Assembly (NCBI GenBank): GCA_963823245.1
Contig: CAWGKQ010000011.1
Coordinates: forward strand, 62,001 to 126,000
DNA from: JAWVFM01 sp963823245
Lineage (GTDB): Bacteria; Actinomycetota; Thermoleophilia; Solirubrobacterales; 70-9
Reading direction: 5' to 3'
Length of the DNA: 64,000 nucleotides
The translations under genes and the position numbers were made by a program. The notes beneath the pieces are model-generated. The model saw only the letters and a program-made list of their open reading frames with translations. It was not told the DNA's origin and did no database searches. Positions 35,407 through 45,019 of the stretch are shown in pieces; position 1 is the first letter of the stretch; every line of letters begins with the position of its first letter.

Positions 35407-36849
35407 CCCCCGGCGCCGAGCCCGAGGAGCCTCTCGACCCTCGCCAGCAGTGGGTCTGGGAGCGCCTCGTCCCAGCTCGCGGGCCAGGCGACGTGCGAGC
35501 CTCGGGCGCGGGCGGCGAGCTCGCCAGCCGAACCGCAGGCCCGCGTGAGCGCGGCGGCGACGCCGGCGACCGTGGCCTCGGCGGCGATCAGGTTCGGCGA
35601 GATCGCCGCCAGCGCCCCGGCGTCCTTGTTGGCGAACGTGTTCGTCACCGTCGGCATGCCCGCGGCCGCCATCTCGATCGGCACGAGACTGGGGTGGGGC
35701 GTGTACATGAGGGCGAGTCCGACATCGGAGGCGCGAAGCGTCGCCGCATACTCGGCTTGAGATGACCGGGGAACGAGGCGAACCGTTGCCCCTGAGCGCG
35801 GCAGCGTGAGCGAGCCACCTCCGAGTTCGACGGTGCCGATGCCCAGGAGCTCCCAGCCCTCGAGACGACCCTCTGCGGCGACGAGGTCCAGGGCCATCGC
35901 GCCGATCTCGAACAGGTTCCGGGACGCATGCTCCTCGGGCCGCGCGTAGAAGAGCAGCCGGCGGGGCGGAGGGCGCCTGAGCTCCTCCTCCGGGACCGGC
36001 CCCACCCGGGTGATGGCGTTCTCGAATGTCGCCGAGTCGGCCTCACCCCTCTCGCGGCCATTCGCGTACACCCCTAGGCGCTCGGCCGCGAACCAGTCGC
36101 GCAGGAGACCGGTCGAGAAGAGCGCCGTGTGCGGGAGGTCGTAGCTCGCTCGCGCGAAGGCCGCGGCGCTCCCCATCGGAAACGTGAAGGGCTCGTACTC
36201 CTGGATCAGGTAGAGGAAGCGCGAGGCTTGGAGTTGCGACAGCGCGCCGGCGGCCACATGGGCGGCGGTGAAATGCGTCGCGACCAGCGCGTCCGCGGGG
36301 TTGATCGGGATCGGCGTCGAGCGGTCGGCGGCGTCGGCGAGCTCGAGCGTCGAGATCGCATCGCCGATCCCCTCGTAGTCGGCGAGCCGCGAGCGCCAGT
36401 CGGAACCGGAGCCCCCGCCCTCGAGGGTGATGAGCCGCACCCGATGCCCGCGCTCCGCCAGGCGGCGGGTGAGGTTGAAGACGGCGATGAAGCCACCGAA
36501 GAAATGCTTGAGGTCGATCGCGGGGTGGACCACGTCGACCCGGCGCGGCTCGTCCTCCAGCACGTCGAGGCGCAGCGGTGCGACCTTGTCGGCGATCCAG
36601 AAGGCAGCTGTGGGTGCGCCGGACCGACAGCGCGGCCGCGACGAGGGCGCGAGCGGCGAGGTAGCCGCCGACGATCGCCATCGGGACCGCGATCGCGATC
36701 GCGATGGCGCCCGCGCCCCCGCTCTCCGCGCCGACCCCGATCGCAACGCCGGCGACCAGCGCTGCCGCCGGCGGGACGGCAACGAGCGCGAGGAGCGCTC
36801 GTTTCCGCGACGAGGATGTGGCGAGCGCCGCCCGCGCCAGGGACCGCAC
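35403..36849 (-). CDS. Membrane-anchored GT4/WsaF-like glycosyltransferase, +1 frameshift
   Basis: From GTG 36849 the first frame encodes two membrane segments (ALLALVAVPPAAALVAGVAI and AIAIAIAVPMAIVGGYLAAR). Near 36610 the sequence moves to another frame for the catalytic region, which matches the C-terminal domain of the 909-aa enzyme at 27.0 kb: VDVVHPAIDLKHFFGGFIAV, FLYLIQEYEPFTFPMGSA, TPHPSLVPIEMAAAGMPTVT. Joined length is about 481 residues with a net +1 shift. It probably adds sugars to the surface glycan at the membrane. Confidence 0.8.
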
Positions 36850-36912
36850 GCGGCCACGATATCCCGACCGTCCGGCGGTGGCCCCGCCGCCGGGCACCAC
36901 TAGCATCGCGGC

Positions 36913-38116
36913 GTGGCCGCTGACCCCGCGAACGAGGAGCTCGACCGGCTGCGGCGAGAGCTCGCCGCGGTCGACGCGGAGCGGCTTCGTCTTCGCTCCG
37001 AGCTCGAGCAGGTGGGGCTCTCTCCGGTCGGGCCGATCGTCGGCCCGTCGCGCACCGCGCGGTCGATCGTCGAGCGGCGCCTTCGCCGGCTTCGTGGGCG
37101 ATTCCCGCGGCGACGGCGCTCGGGGACCCGGCCGACCCGGCTCGCGCCGCCCCTATCGGGGTCGGAGCTCGCGTGGTCGGTGCGAAGCCGCCTCCGCCCG
37201 CGGGCGCCCGCGTGGAGGCCGGTCGCCGCTGCGCCCTCGACGGACTGGCTGACGCCGATCCTGGTCGACAGCTTCGGCCGCGACGGCAGCACCCTGATGA
37301 TGGCCCTGCTGGCGACCTCGCCGCAGATCGTCGTCGAGGAGACGTACCCGTACGAGCGCCACTACTTCACCTACCTGTGGCGCTGGGCGCGGCTGCTCGG
37401 GCGCGAGGACTGGCCGGCGGCGCTGTGGCGGAAGGAGGACGTGGTCTCGCTCTGGCAGGAGGACCACTCCGCGCTGCTCGGCCCGCCTCCGTGGCTCCCC
37501 CGTGAGCTCTTCGAGGCGGGGCCGGACCGGGCGGCGATCTCGCGCCGGGCGTTCGAGCTGGTGTGGGGAGAGCTGTCGAGCCGCGCGATCGAGCGCGCCG
37601 CGGCCGCGGGCGGGGAGAGGCCGCGCTACTCGGCCGAGAAGCACGGCAACACGTGGCTCGTCGACGAGCGCGAGCTGCCTCCGCTGGAGACGGTCGTCCT
37701 CCTTCGCGATCCTCGAGACATCGAGGTCTCGATGTCGGCGTACGAGGACAAGGGAGCCCTCGACCAGCGTCGGGATCAATGCCCGGTGGGCGGGCGTCGA
37801 TCGCCTCGACGGGGTCCTCGCCCGGCACCGGGGTCGGCTGCGGTGGATAGCGGGCCTGCTCGACGAGGGCACCGTGCCGGTCGTGCGCTTCGAGGAGCTG
37901 GCGGGTGACCTGGGCGCCGTCGCGCGCCGGCTCGGCGAGCATCTGGGCGTCGAGCTCGCCCCGGACTTGCTGGGCGCCGAGGCGCTCGCGGCGCGGCACG
38001 GCTCCACGGCCGACGTCGGCGCGGTGCGCTGGCGAGCCGAGCTCGACCCGGCGGTCGCCGAGCGGTTCAGCCGCGAGCTCGGTCCGGAGCTTCGTGCTGT
38101 CGGGCTCGACGACTGA
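36913..38116 (+). CDS. Sulfotransferase-family protein, +1 frameshift
   Basis: The N-terminal 60 residues form a coiled coil (LDRLRRELAAVDAERLRLRS). The PAPS-binding loop is SFGRDGSTLMMALL, and the 3'-phosphate-binding strand is LLRDPRDIEVSMSAYEDKG. Close to 37770 the frame shifts by one and the typical ending follows (RWAGVDRLDGVLARH, VVRFEELAGDLGAVARRLGE). Joined length is about 400 residues. It may sulfate the surface glycan. It is divergent from the GT4 gene and overlaps the convergent GT2 gene by 50 bases. Confidence 0.8.
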
Positions 38117-38966
38117 AGGGCGCGCGCGCCAGGCTCGCGCCGAGCTTGAGCCCGATCCCGCCGTAGACCGCCGCGTTCACGAGCGGATTTCGATCCCCGG
38201 CGTAGTGCCGGCGGTAGAAGCGGTACATCCCGTAGTGAAAGGCGTAGTTGAGCCTCGGGCTCCGGATCGGGCCGCTGGTCCCGGCCTTGACGTGAATCAC
38301 GGTCGCCGCGGGCTCGTACCAGGTCGTCCAGCCGGCCTCCCGTAACCGGTAGCAGAGGTCGAGGTCCTCCATGTACATCCAGTAGCCCTCGTCGAAGAGA
38401 CCCACCTCGGCGAGCGCGGAGCGGCGCAGCAGCATGCACGCCCCGTTCACGGCGTCCACGGGGCCCGACCCGACCTCGGGAGCCCGGTAGGCGGCCAGCT
38501 GCCCGTTCTCGCGGCGCCGGCCGACTCCCGTGAAGTGGCCCAGCGCCGAGAGCGGGGTTGGGAAGCCGCGGCGCGCCGCGTGGTCGAAGGTGCCGTCGGG
38601 CAGCTCGAGGCGCGGGCCGCAGATGCCCACCCGCCTTTCGCGCTCCATGACGGCGAGCAGCACGTCGAGCGACCCGGCAGTCACGCGCGTGTCGGGGTTC
38701 AGGGCGAGGACGTATGGCGCGCCCCCCGCCCTGATCGCGAGGTTGGTCGCCGCGGCGAACCCGAGGTTGCCGCTCGCCCTCGTGAGCTTCACGTCTGCGA
38801 ACTCCGCCGCGACCATGTCGGCGGTGCCGTCGCCCGAGGCGTTGTCGACGACGTGGACGGACATCGGCTCACTCGGGGGGTGCGCGGCGAGCGAGGCGAG
38901 GCAGTCGCGCAGCATCGCCTCGCATCGGTAGGCGACTATCGCGACCTCGATGCTGCTCTTGCTCAA
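38067..38966 (-). CDS. Glycosyltransferase family 2 (rhamnosyltransferase-like)
   Basis: The 299-residue protein is a WbbL-like GT2: VAIVAYRCEAMLRDCLASL at the N-terminus, VHVVDNASGDGTADM, the LALNPDTRV motif in the DxD position, and the acceptor/base region MYMEDLDLCYRLREAGW. Such enzymes often add rhamnose to lipid-linked glycans. Its start overlaps the stop of the ABC importer ATPase by four bases, probably fortuitous tight packing. Transcription is toward the glycan island. Confidence 0.88.
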   Translation of the reverse strand: MSKSSIEVAIVAYRCEAMLRDCLASLAAHPPSEPMSVHVVDNASGDGTADMVAAEFADVKLTRASGNLGFAAATNLAIRAGGAPYVLALNPDTRVTAGSLDVLLAVMERERRVGICGPRLELPDGTFDHAARRGFPTPLSALGHFTGVGRRRENGQLAAYRAPEVGSGPVDAVNGACMLLRRSALAEVGLFDEGYWMYMEDLDLCYRLREAGWTTWYEPAATVIHVKAGTSGPIRSPRLNYAFHYGMYRFYRRHYAGDRNPLVNAAVYGGIGLKLGASLARAPFSRRARQHEAPDRARG

Positions 38967-39733
38967 TGCTTGAGAACGAGCCCGAGGAAGCGCTGCGTGC
39001 GCTCGTGTTGGGGGGCGTCGAGGACCCTGCTGGGTGGGCCCTCCTCGACGACGACGCCGCCATCCATGAAGACGACGCGATCGGCGACGTCCCGCGCGAA
39101 GCCCAGCTCGTGGGTGACCGCCACCATGGTCATCCCGGAGCTCGCGAGGTCGCGCATGACGTCGAGCACCCCCTTCACGAGCTCGGGATCGAGCGCGGAG
39201 GTCGGCTCGTCGAAGAGCATGAGCTTCGGCTCCATTGCAAGCGCGCGGGCGATCGCGACGCGCTGCTGCTGGCCTCCCGAGAGGCGAGCCGGGTACTCGT
39301 CGATCTTGTCGGCGAGGCCGACGCGGTGGAGGAGCTCGCGCCCACGCTCGATTGCCTGCTTCTTGTTGACCCTCTTCACGAGCACGGGCGCCTCGATCAC
39401 GTTCTGGATCGCCGTCTTGTGGGGGAAGAGATTGAAGCGCTGGAAGACCATGCCGATCTCAGAGCGGCTCTTGGCGATCTCCGCATCGCGCTGCTCATAC
39501 AGCTTGTTCTTGTGCTCTCGATAGCCGACGAACTGGCCGTCGACCGAGAGGCGCCCGCCATCGATGTTCTCGAGGTGGTTCACGCAGCGCAGGAAGGTGG
39601 ACTTTCCCGAGCCGGACGGCCCGAGCAGGCACATGACCTCCTTCGGCGCAACCTCGAGCGAGATTCCCTTCAACACCTCCAGAGCCCCGAAGCTCTTGTG
39701 GACCTGCTCGGACTTGATCATCGGTTCGCTCAT
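38963..39733 (-). CDS. Polar amino-acid ABC importer ATPase (GlnQ type)
   Basis: The 256-residue ATPase has Walker A GPSGSGKST, signature LSGGQQQRVAIARALAMEPK, Walker B LMLFDEPTSALD and the H-loop VTHELGFA, with the FNLFPHKTAIQNV Q-loop region typical of polar amino-acid importers. It overlaps the permease gene by four bases. It is the last importer gene in the order binding protein-permease-ATPase. Confidence 0.95.
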   Translation of the reverse strand: MSEPMIKSEQVHKSFGALEVLKGISLEVAPKEVMCLLGPSGSGKSTFLRCVNHLENIDGGRLSVDGQFVGYREHKNKLYEQRDAEIAKSRSEIGMVFQRFNLFPHKTAIQNVIEAPVLVKRVNKKQAIERGRELLHRVGLADKIDEYPARLSGGQQQRVAIARALAMEPKLMLFDEPTSALDPELVKGVLDVMRDLASSGMTMVAVTHELGFARDVADRVVFMDGGVVVEEGPPSRVLDAPQHERTQRFLGLVLKH

Positions 39734-40713
39734 CGGTGGTCCTCCGGAAGCCTCGGCGGCTCGGGCCCGTCGTCGGGCGGGAGCTCGACCTTCGCGTGCT
39801 TGGGCCAGAAGTTCTGGCGGATCCGCCCGATCAGCGTCGGCGCCTGGGCCTGTCGCGAGCTGCCGCGGCCGTAATAGCGTTCGATGTAGTACTGGCCGAC
39901 CGAAAGCACCGACGTCACGGCGAGGTACCAGATGCTCGCCACGATCAGGAGCGGGATGGTCTTGTAATTCACCGAGTAGATCAGCTGCGATGCATAGAGC
40001 AGCTCGGTCACGGTGATGACGCTCACCAGCGAAGTGGTCTTGAGCATCGAGATCGTCTCGTTGCCGGTCGGCGGGATGATCACCCGCATCGCCTGCGGGA
40101 GGACGATGCGGCGCATGGTCTGCAGGTTGGTCATTCCGAGCGCGTGCGCCGCCTCGGTTTGGCCCTCGTCGACGGAGATGATCCCAGCGCGGACGATCTC
40201 CGACATGTAGGCGCCCTCGTTCAACCCGAGCGCGAGCATGCCCGCGACGAACGGCGTGATGATCGTGTTGGCGTCGAAGTGGATGAACGACGGGCCGAAC
40301 GGCACCCCGAGGTCGATAGTCGGGAAGAGCGCCGAGATGTTGAACCAGATCAGGATCTGGACCAGGATCGGCGTCCCCCGGAAGATCCAGATGTAGATCC
40401 AGGCCGCGCTGGAGACGAGCGCGTTCGGCGACAGGCGCATCAGCGCGAGGACGACGCCGAGGATGATCCCGATCACCATTGCGACAACGGTCAGCTCGAG
40501 CGTCAGCACGAGCCCGTCCAGGATCCTGCTGTCGGTCAGGTACTGGCCGACGACCCCCCACTCGAAGTTGGAGTTGGTCGCGATCGCGCGGATGATCGCG
40601 GCGAGGAGGATCGCGACCACGCCGGCCGCGATCCAGCGGCCGGGATGGCGGACCGGAACCGCCTGAATCTCTTCAGGCGGTTCCGGCTGGGCTGCTTGAG
40701 TCGCCGCTTCCAC
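39730..40713 (-). CDS. Polar amino-acid ABC importer permease (HisM/GlnP type)
   Basis: The 327-residue permease has a cytoplasmic N-terminal extension, a first membrane span (about 27-47), and then the His/Glu/Gln transporter core (DSRILDGLVLTLELTVVAMV). The coupling-helix EAA region reads EAAHALGMTNLQTMRRIVLP. A charged tail of about 40 residues follows. One permease suggests a homodimer. It starts 32 bp after the binding-protein stop. Confidence 0.94.
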   Translation of the reverse strand: MEAATQAAQPEPPEEIQAVPVRHPGRWIAAGVVAILLAAIIRAIATNSNFEWGVVGQYLTDSRILDGLVLTLELTVVAMVIGIILGVVLALMRLSPNALVSSAAWIYIWIFRGTPILVQILIWFNISALFPTIDLGVPFGPSFIHFDANTIITPFVAGMLALGLNEGAYMSEIVRAGIISVDEGQTEAAHALGMTNLQTMRRIVLPQAMRVIIPPTGNETISMLKTTSLVSVITVTELLYASQLIYSVNYKTIPLLIVASIWYLAVTSVLSVGQYYIERYYGRGSSRQAQAPTLIGRIRQNFWPKHAKVELPPDDGPEPPRLPEDHR

Positions 40714-40745
40714 CGATGCTCACATGGTGGTCGACTTGCCTTCGG

Positions 40746-41693
40746 CTAGGAGGCCGGCACGTTCGTCGGGTTGATCTCCGGGTTCGTGATCGCGCCGTCC
40801 TCGAGTCCCCAGTAGTCGAGGATCTTCTTGTAGGTGCCGTCCGCCATGGTTGCCTTGACGGCCGCGAGCACCGGCTTCGTCAGGCCGCTGTCCTTCGACA
40901 TCGCGATGCCGTACGCGGCCTCGCCATACGGCTTGCCGGAGAGCTTGAACTGCCCGCCCGACTGCTGCACGGCATAGTCCGCCGGCGGCGAGTCAGCCAT
41001 CGCGACGTCGGCACGGCCGCTCGACAGAGCTAGGTTGACCCCGTTCTCGTCCGGGAAGACCTCGACCGTGACGCCGGGCTTGCCGGCGGACGTGCACTTC
41101 TTCCCCTGCGCGGTAGCGTCGTTCTGCTGTGTTGTCCCCTTCTCCGCCGCGACCTTGTGGCCGCAGAGGTCGGCGAGCGACTGGATGTTCGGACCGCCCT
41201 GCGCCTTGACGAAGAACGAGGTTCCGGCGTTTAGGTAGGTGACGAAGTCAACCGTCTTCTCGCGGACCTTCGTGACCGTGAACGACGACATCCCGAGGTC
41301 GTACCTGTTCGCCGCGAGGCCCGGGATGATGCTGTCGAACGTCACGTTCTTGACGTCGGCGCTGAGTCCCATCAGCTGGGCAAACGCCTTTGCGAGGTCG
41401 GCGTCGGCCCCGATGACGGTGCTGCCGTCCGATGCGATGAACTCGTCCGGGGCGTAGGTGGCGTCGGCGGCCACGGAGAGTGTGCCGCTCGACTTGACCG
41501 AGCTCGGCAGCTGGGCGACGATCGACTTGTCGGGCGACAGGTTGATCCCGGGCGTCGCGGTGAGATTCGTGCTCGTGCCGCCGCTAGAGCCGCTGCTGCT
41601 CGAGCTCGAGTTGCTCGAGCCGCACCCGGCGGCGACCGCCGTCACTGCGGCGACGCATAGCGCGGCCGCCAGTCTCGTACGAGTTCCTCTCAT
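40746..41693 (-). CDS. Amino-acid ABC importer substrate-binding lipoprotein
   Basis: From ATG 41693 the product is 315 residues with a lipobox (VTAVAAGCGSS), a low-complexity Ser/Gly linker, and a type II periplasmic-binding domain (SBP_bac_3) beginning SGTLSVAADATYAPDEFIAS. The usual GADADLAKAFAQLMG segment and the KVAAEKGTTQQ hinge region are present. A ribosome site (GAGGAGAGG) precedes this ATG, so the longer open frame to 41840 is not used. The ligand is a polar amino acid by family. Confidence 0.93.
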   Translation of the reverse strand: MRGTRTRLAAALCVAAVTAVAAGCGSSNSSSSSSGSSGGTSTNLTATPGINLSPDKSIVAQLPSSVKSSGTLSVAADATYAPDEFIASDGSTVIGADADLAKAFAQLMGLSADVKNVTFDSIIPGLAANRYDLGMSSFTVTKVREKTVDFVTYLNAGTSFFVKAQGGPNIQSLADLCGHKVAAEKGTTQQNDATAQGKKCTSAGKPGVTVEVFPDENGVNLALSSGRADVAMADSPPADYAVQQSGGQFKLSGKPYGEAAYGIAMSKDSGLTKPVLAAVKATMADGTYKKILDYWGLEDGAITNPEINPTNVPAS

Positions 41694-41763
41694 CACACCT
41701 CTCCTCAATTCAGCCAAATTCTGGCGCTCCATCCCGGACCGCCACTGAGAACATAACGCTCCC

Positions 41764-42381
41764 TCAGCTCGCGCGCCGTAGCGTCCGCTCGAGAGCGCCG
41801 CGCAGGATGCGCTGCGCGGACCCGCTGTCGATCGTTCCACCGAGCCAGCGCGCGCACAGCCCGTCGATCAACGACACGAGAACGTCCGCCGCGGCATCGG
41901 CGTCGACCTCGGCGTCGACGGAGCCGTCGGCGATGGCCGTGCGAATCGCATAGGCCACCTCGGAACGCCACTCCTCGGTCACCTTCTTCACCGCGCCGCG
42001 AAGGTCGGGGTCGAAGACGGCCGAGGCGCTCACCTCGCCCCAGACGATTGCCGCATCACGGACGGCATCGTCGTCGTCGAGCTCGCCGAGCAGGGCCGCC
42101 TCGAGCGCCTCGTAGCCGGTCGCGCCGGGGATGCCGGTGTTGGCTCCGCGCAGCGCCGTTGAGGGCGCCTGCTCGCTCGCGTGCTCGAGCGCGGCGCGAA
42201 CCACGCCGGCGCGCGATTCGAAGTGGTAGTAGAGGAGCGCGGGGGAGACGTCGGCGGCCTCGGCCACCGCCTCGATCCGCATCCCTCTAACGCCGCTGCG
42301 CGCGATCGCGCTTGCGGCGGCGACCACGATCGCCTGGCGGGTGTCGCGGCGCGCCTCGGTGGTCTGGCGCGATGCCGCCAT
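41764..42381 (-). CDS. TetR-family transcriptional regulator
   Basis: From ATG 42381 the protein is 205 residues. Its N-terminal helix-turn-helix is typical: TRQAIVVAAASAIARSGVRG, then ADVSPALLYYHFESRAGVVRAA. The C-terminal ligand domain resembles the BetI/TetR_C_6 type (LVSLIDGLCARWLGG). It is divergent from cysM with only 60 bp between the starts and ends 70 bp before the binding-lipoprotein gene on the same strand, so either could be a target. Confidence 0.9.
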   Translation of the reverse strand: MAASRQTTEARRDTRQAIVVAAASAIARSGVRGMRIEAVAEAADVSPALLYYHFESRAGVVRAALEHASEQAPSTALRGANTGIPGATGYEALEAALLGELDDDDAVRDAAIVWGEVSASAVFDPDLRGAVKKVTEEWRSEVAYAIRTAIADGSVDAEVDADAAADVLVSLIDGLCARWLGGTIDSGSAQRILRGALERTLRRAS

Positions 42382-42441
42382 CGGCGGCGATGTTGGCAGG
42401 TTGCCCGCCTGCGGGCGCCGCCCATCACTACACTTTCGATA

Positions 42442-43404
42442 GTGCTCGAGCCGGTCAACCGTCCGTGCGGCGGCCGCTACGGCGACGTCGTCCAATCGAT
42501 CGGCAACACGCCGCTGGTCGAGCTTCCCACCCTCTCCCCCCGCGAGGGGGTGCGCCTGTTCGCGAAGCTCGAGGGCCGCAACCCCACCGGCTCGGTGAAG
42601 GACCGCGTGGCGCGCTCGATGATCGAGTCGGCCGAGGCCTCCGGAGCGGTCGAGCCGGGGCAGACGATCCTCGAGCCGACCTCGGGCAACACCGGGATCT
42701 CGCTGGCCATGATCTGTCGCCGCAAGCGATACCCGCTGCGGGTCGTCATGCCCGACAACGTCACCGAGGAGCGCACCCAGCTCCTGCGGATGTACGGCGC
42801 CGAGATCGTCTATTCGGAGGGCGCGAAGGGCTCCAACGGCGCCGTCGAGATGGCGCTCGAGCTTGCGGCTGCCGATCCGTCGCTCTACATGCCGTACCAG
42901 TACGGCAACGACGCCAACCCTCGAGCGCACTACGACGGCACGGCGGTCGAGATCCTCGACGAGCTCGACGAGGTGACCGCGTTCGTGGCCGGCCTCGGCA
43001 CCGGCGGAACGCTGATGGGCGTCGGCCGGCGCCTGCGGGAGAACGACCCCGAGACGAAGATCGTCGCCGCCGAGCCGATGCAGGGCGAGCTGGTCCAGGG
43101 CCTGCGCTCTCTGGACGACGGGTTCATCCCGCCGATCGTCGACATCTCGCTGCTGGACCGGAAGATCATGGTCTCCAACAGCGACGCGATCGTGTGGACA
43201 AAGCGCCTCCTCGACGACGAGGGCCTGTTCGCCGGCGTCTCGACGGGCGCCGTCGCCGCGATCGCCGTCCGGATCGCCGGCGAGCTCGAGGCGGGAAACG
43301 TGGTCTTCATCGCGCCCGACGACGGCTGGAAGTACCTGTCGTCCGGGGTCTACACGAAGCCCCTGGAGGAGCTCGAGGGCATCGATTCGACGGTTTGGTG
43401 GTGA
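42442..43404 (+). CDS. cysM: CysM: O-phosphoserine sulfhydrylase-type cysteine synthase
   Basis: CysM of this type makes cysteine from O-phospho-L-serine and the CysO thiocarboxylate. The 320-residue PLP enzyme has the lysine in NPTGSVKDRVA (Lys53), the phosphate loop GLGTGGTLMG and the substrate loop EPTSGNTGISLAM. The C-terminal tail DDGWKYLSSGVYTKPLEELE resembles the lid of Mycobacterium tuberculosis CysM, which sets it apart from ordinary CysK. GTG 42442 is the best start; the open frame further upstream is antisense to tetR. Partners CysO and Mec are encoded elsewhere in the window. Confidence 0.9.
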   Translation: MLEPVNRPCGGRYGDVVQSIGNTPLVELPTLSPREGVRLFAKLEGRNPTGSVKDRVARSMIESAEASGAVEPGQTILEPTSGNTGISLAMICRRKRYPLRVVMPDNVTEERTQLLRMYGAEIVYSEGAKGSNGAVEMALELAAADPSLYMPYQYGNDANPRAHYDGTAVEILDELDEVTAFVAGLGTGGTLMGVGRRLRENDPETKIVAAEPMQGELVQGLRSLDDGFIPPIVDISLLDRKIMVSNSDAIVWTKRLLDDEGLFAGVSTGAVAAIAVRIAGELEAGNVVFIAPDDGWKYLSSGVYTKPLEELEGIDSTVWW

Positions 43405-43456
43405 GCAGCGGGCCTGGCCGCGGGCCGCTTCGGTTTTGGAGGCGGCCTCATCGCGC

Positions 43457-44222
43457 GTGCGCGAGCTGGCGAGCTCCTACATCCCTCCCGACTTCGCCCA
43501 CGTCCCCGACCCCGACGCCGCGATCTTCCTCTGCGCGGTCGACCACCGGACCGGCTACCGGGGCCGCTATCTGGTTGGCGGGCGAGGCCCGTTCAGCGGC
43601 AGCGCGCTCATGTGGGAGGTCGGGCTGCTCGCGGCGCGGCGCGAGCCCGGTCTGCTGACGGCCCCGGCGCTCCTCGGGGTCGGTGGGGAGCGCGTCGCGG
43701 CGATCTTCCGGATCGGCGGCGAGACCGTCGCCGGCGCCGACGGTCCGCGGGGCGCTCTGGCGCGATCTCTCCGACCGCCTCGAGATCGACTACGCCGGCA
43801 GCGCCGCGCTCCTACTCGACGCGACCGACGGGCGGCTCGGCGGGCCGGGGGGGCTCGTGGCGCGGCTGGCCGGCAGCGAGGCCTACGGTGACCCGCTGGC
43901 GAAGAAGGCGTTCCTGTTCGCGAAGATCGCCGAGCGCCGCGGGTGGATCTGTGTCGCCGACCCTGATGCCTGGGAGGTCAGCGCGGACAACGTGCTCATG
44001 CGGGTCGCGCTGCGCGCCGGCCTCGTGGAGCCCGGGACCCTCGACGAGGTGCGGCCGGCGACCCGGGCGGCGTTCAAGGCGCTCGCCGTCGAGGCGGGCG
44101 TGAGCCCGCCGGTGCTCGACGACCTCCTGTGGGAGCTCGGCCGCGACGACCCGGACCTGCTCGGCGACGTCGCGGGTGACGTGCGTGAGCCGCCGCGCGA
44201 CCCCGGCTCGCACTGGTACTAG
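43457..44222 (+). CDS. Uncharacterised protein, distantly queuosine-glycosylase-like, +1 frameshift
   Basis: Two frames join near 43745 (RIGGETVAGADGP then RALWRDLSDRLEIDYAGSAA) to give about 255 residues. Distinct segments are IPPDFAHVPDPDAAIFLCAV, DPLAKKAFLFAKIAERRGW and DPDAWEVSADNVLMRVALR. The last two weakly recall the DUF2419 queuosine-nucleotide glycosylase fold (lysine-rich helix, then a domain with a conserved Asp), but I cannot confirm it. It follows cysM by 52 bp and is convergent with the MlaF-like gene. Confidence 0.6.
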
Positions 44223-44228
44223 CCGCCG

Positions 44229-44999
44229 TCAGACGTCGCGGAGGCGGATCGGCCCGCTCGCGGCGCCGCTCACGAGCTGGCGCGAGACCGGCTCGCTCGA
44301 CGCGAACACCTCCGCGGCCGGGCCGTTCGTGAGCACGCGCCCCTCGTGGATGACGGCGGCGTGGTCCGCCAGCTTTCGAGCGGCCGACATATCGTGGGTC
44401 GTCAGCAGGTAGGTGGCCCCCGTGTTGCGCTGGGTGTCGCGGATCAGCTCGCAGAGAAGGGCCAGCCGCACGCCGTCGATCCCGCTGTCGAAGTCGTCGA
44501 TGATCACGATGCGCGCCTCGAGGGCGAGCGCGCGCGCGAGCGCGACCCGCTTTGCCATGCCCGAGGAGAGGTGCTCGGGCATCAAGCGCGCCTGGTCGCG
44601 AAGCCCGACCTCGCCGAGGCGCGCCATCGTGACCTCGGTGATCCGCTCCTCGGACCAGCGATTGCGCTCGCGCAGCGGGAAGGCGACGTTCTCGAACACG
44701 TCGAGCGAGAAGAAGAGCCCGCAGCTGAACGGGAGCGTGCCCTGAAGCACTGCGCTCATCCCGCGTCGCAGCTCGTAGAGCTCCTCTTCGGTGAGCTTCG
44801 AGAGGTTCCGGCCCTCGACCCGCACGAACCCCGAGGTCGGCCGCATCAGCCCGAGAACGTGCTTGATCGTCACCGTCTTCCCTGCGCCGGACGGCCCGAG
44901 GAGCGTGGTGATGCGACCCTCGGGGACCTCCAGGTCAACCTCGTCGAGTACGCGCTGCGACCCGAAGCGCTTGACGACGCGCTGAAGATCGATGGCCAT
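44229..44999 (-). CDS. MlaF-type ABC ATPase for lipid transport
   Basis: From ATG 44999 the product is 256 residues: Walker A GPSGAGKTV (Thr then Val, a variant common in MlaF/Ttg2A-type ATPases), signature LSSGMAKRVALARALALEAR, Walker B IVIIDDFDSGID and H-loop TTHDMS. Walker B ends in Asp-Asp rather than the usual Asp-Glu, so the catalytic Glu appears replaced by Asp. It is the last gene of the GntR-MlaE unit and should power lipid movement with the MlaE permease. Confidence 0.88.
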   Translation of the reverse strand: MAIDLQRVVKRFGSQRVLDEVDLEVPEGRITTLLGPSGAGKTVTIKHVLGLMRPTSGFVRVEGRNLSKLTEEELYELRRGMSAVLQGTLPFSCGLFFSLDVFENVAFPLRERNRWSEERITEVTMARLGEVGLRDQARLMPEHLSSGMAKRVALARALALEARIVIIDDFDSGIDGVRLALLCELIRDTQRNTGATYLLTTHDMSAARKLADHAAVIHEGRVLTNGPAAEVFASSEPVSRQLVSGAASGPIRLRDV

Positions 45000-45019
45000 G
45001 CCCGGCTTGCCTTCGGTGG

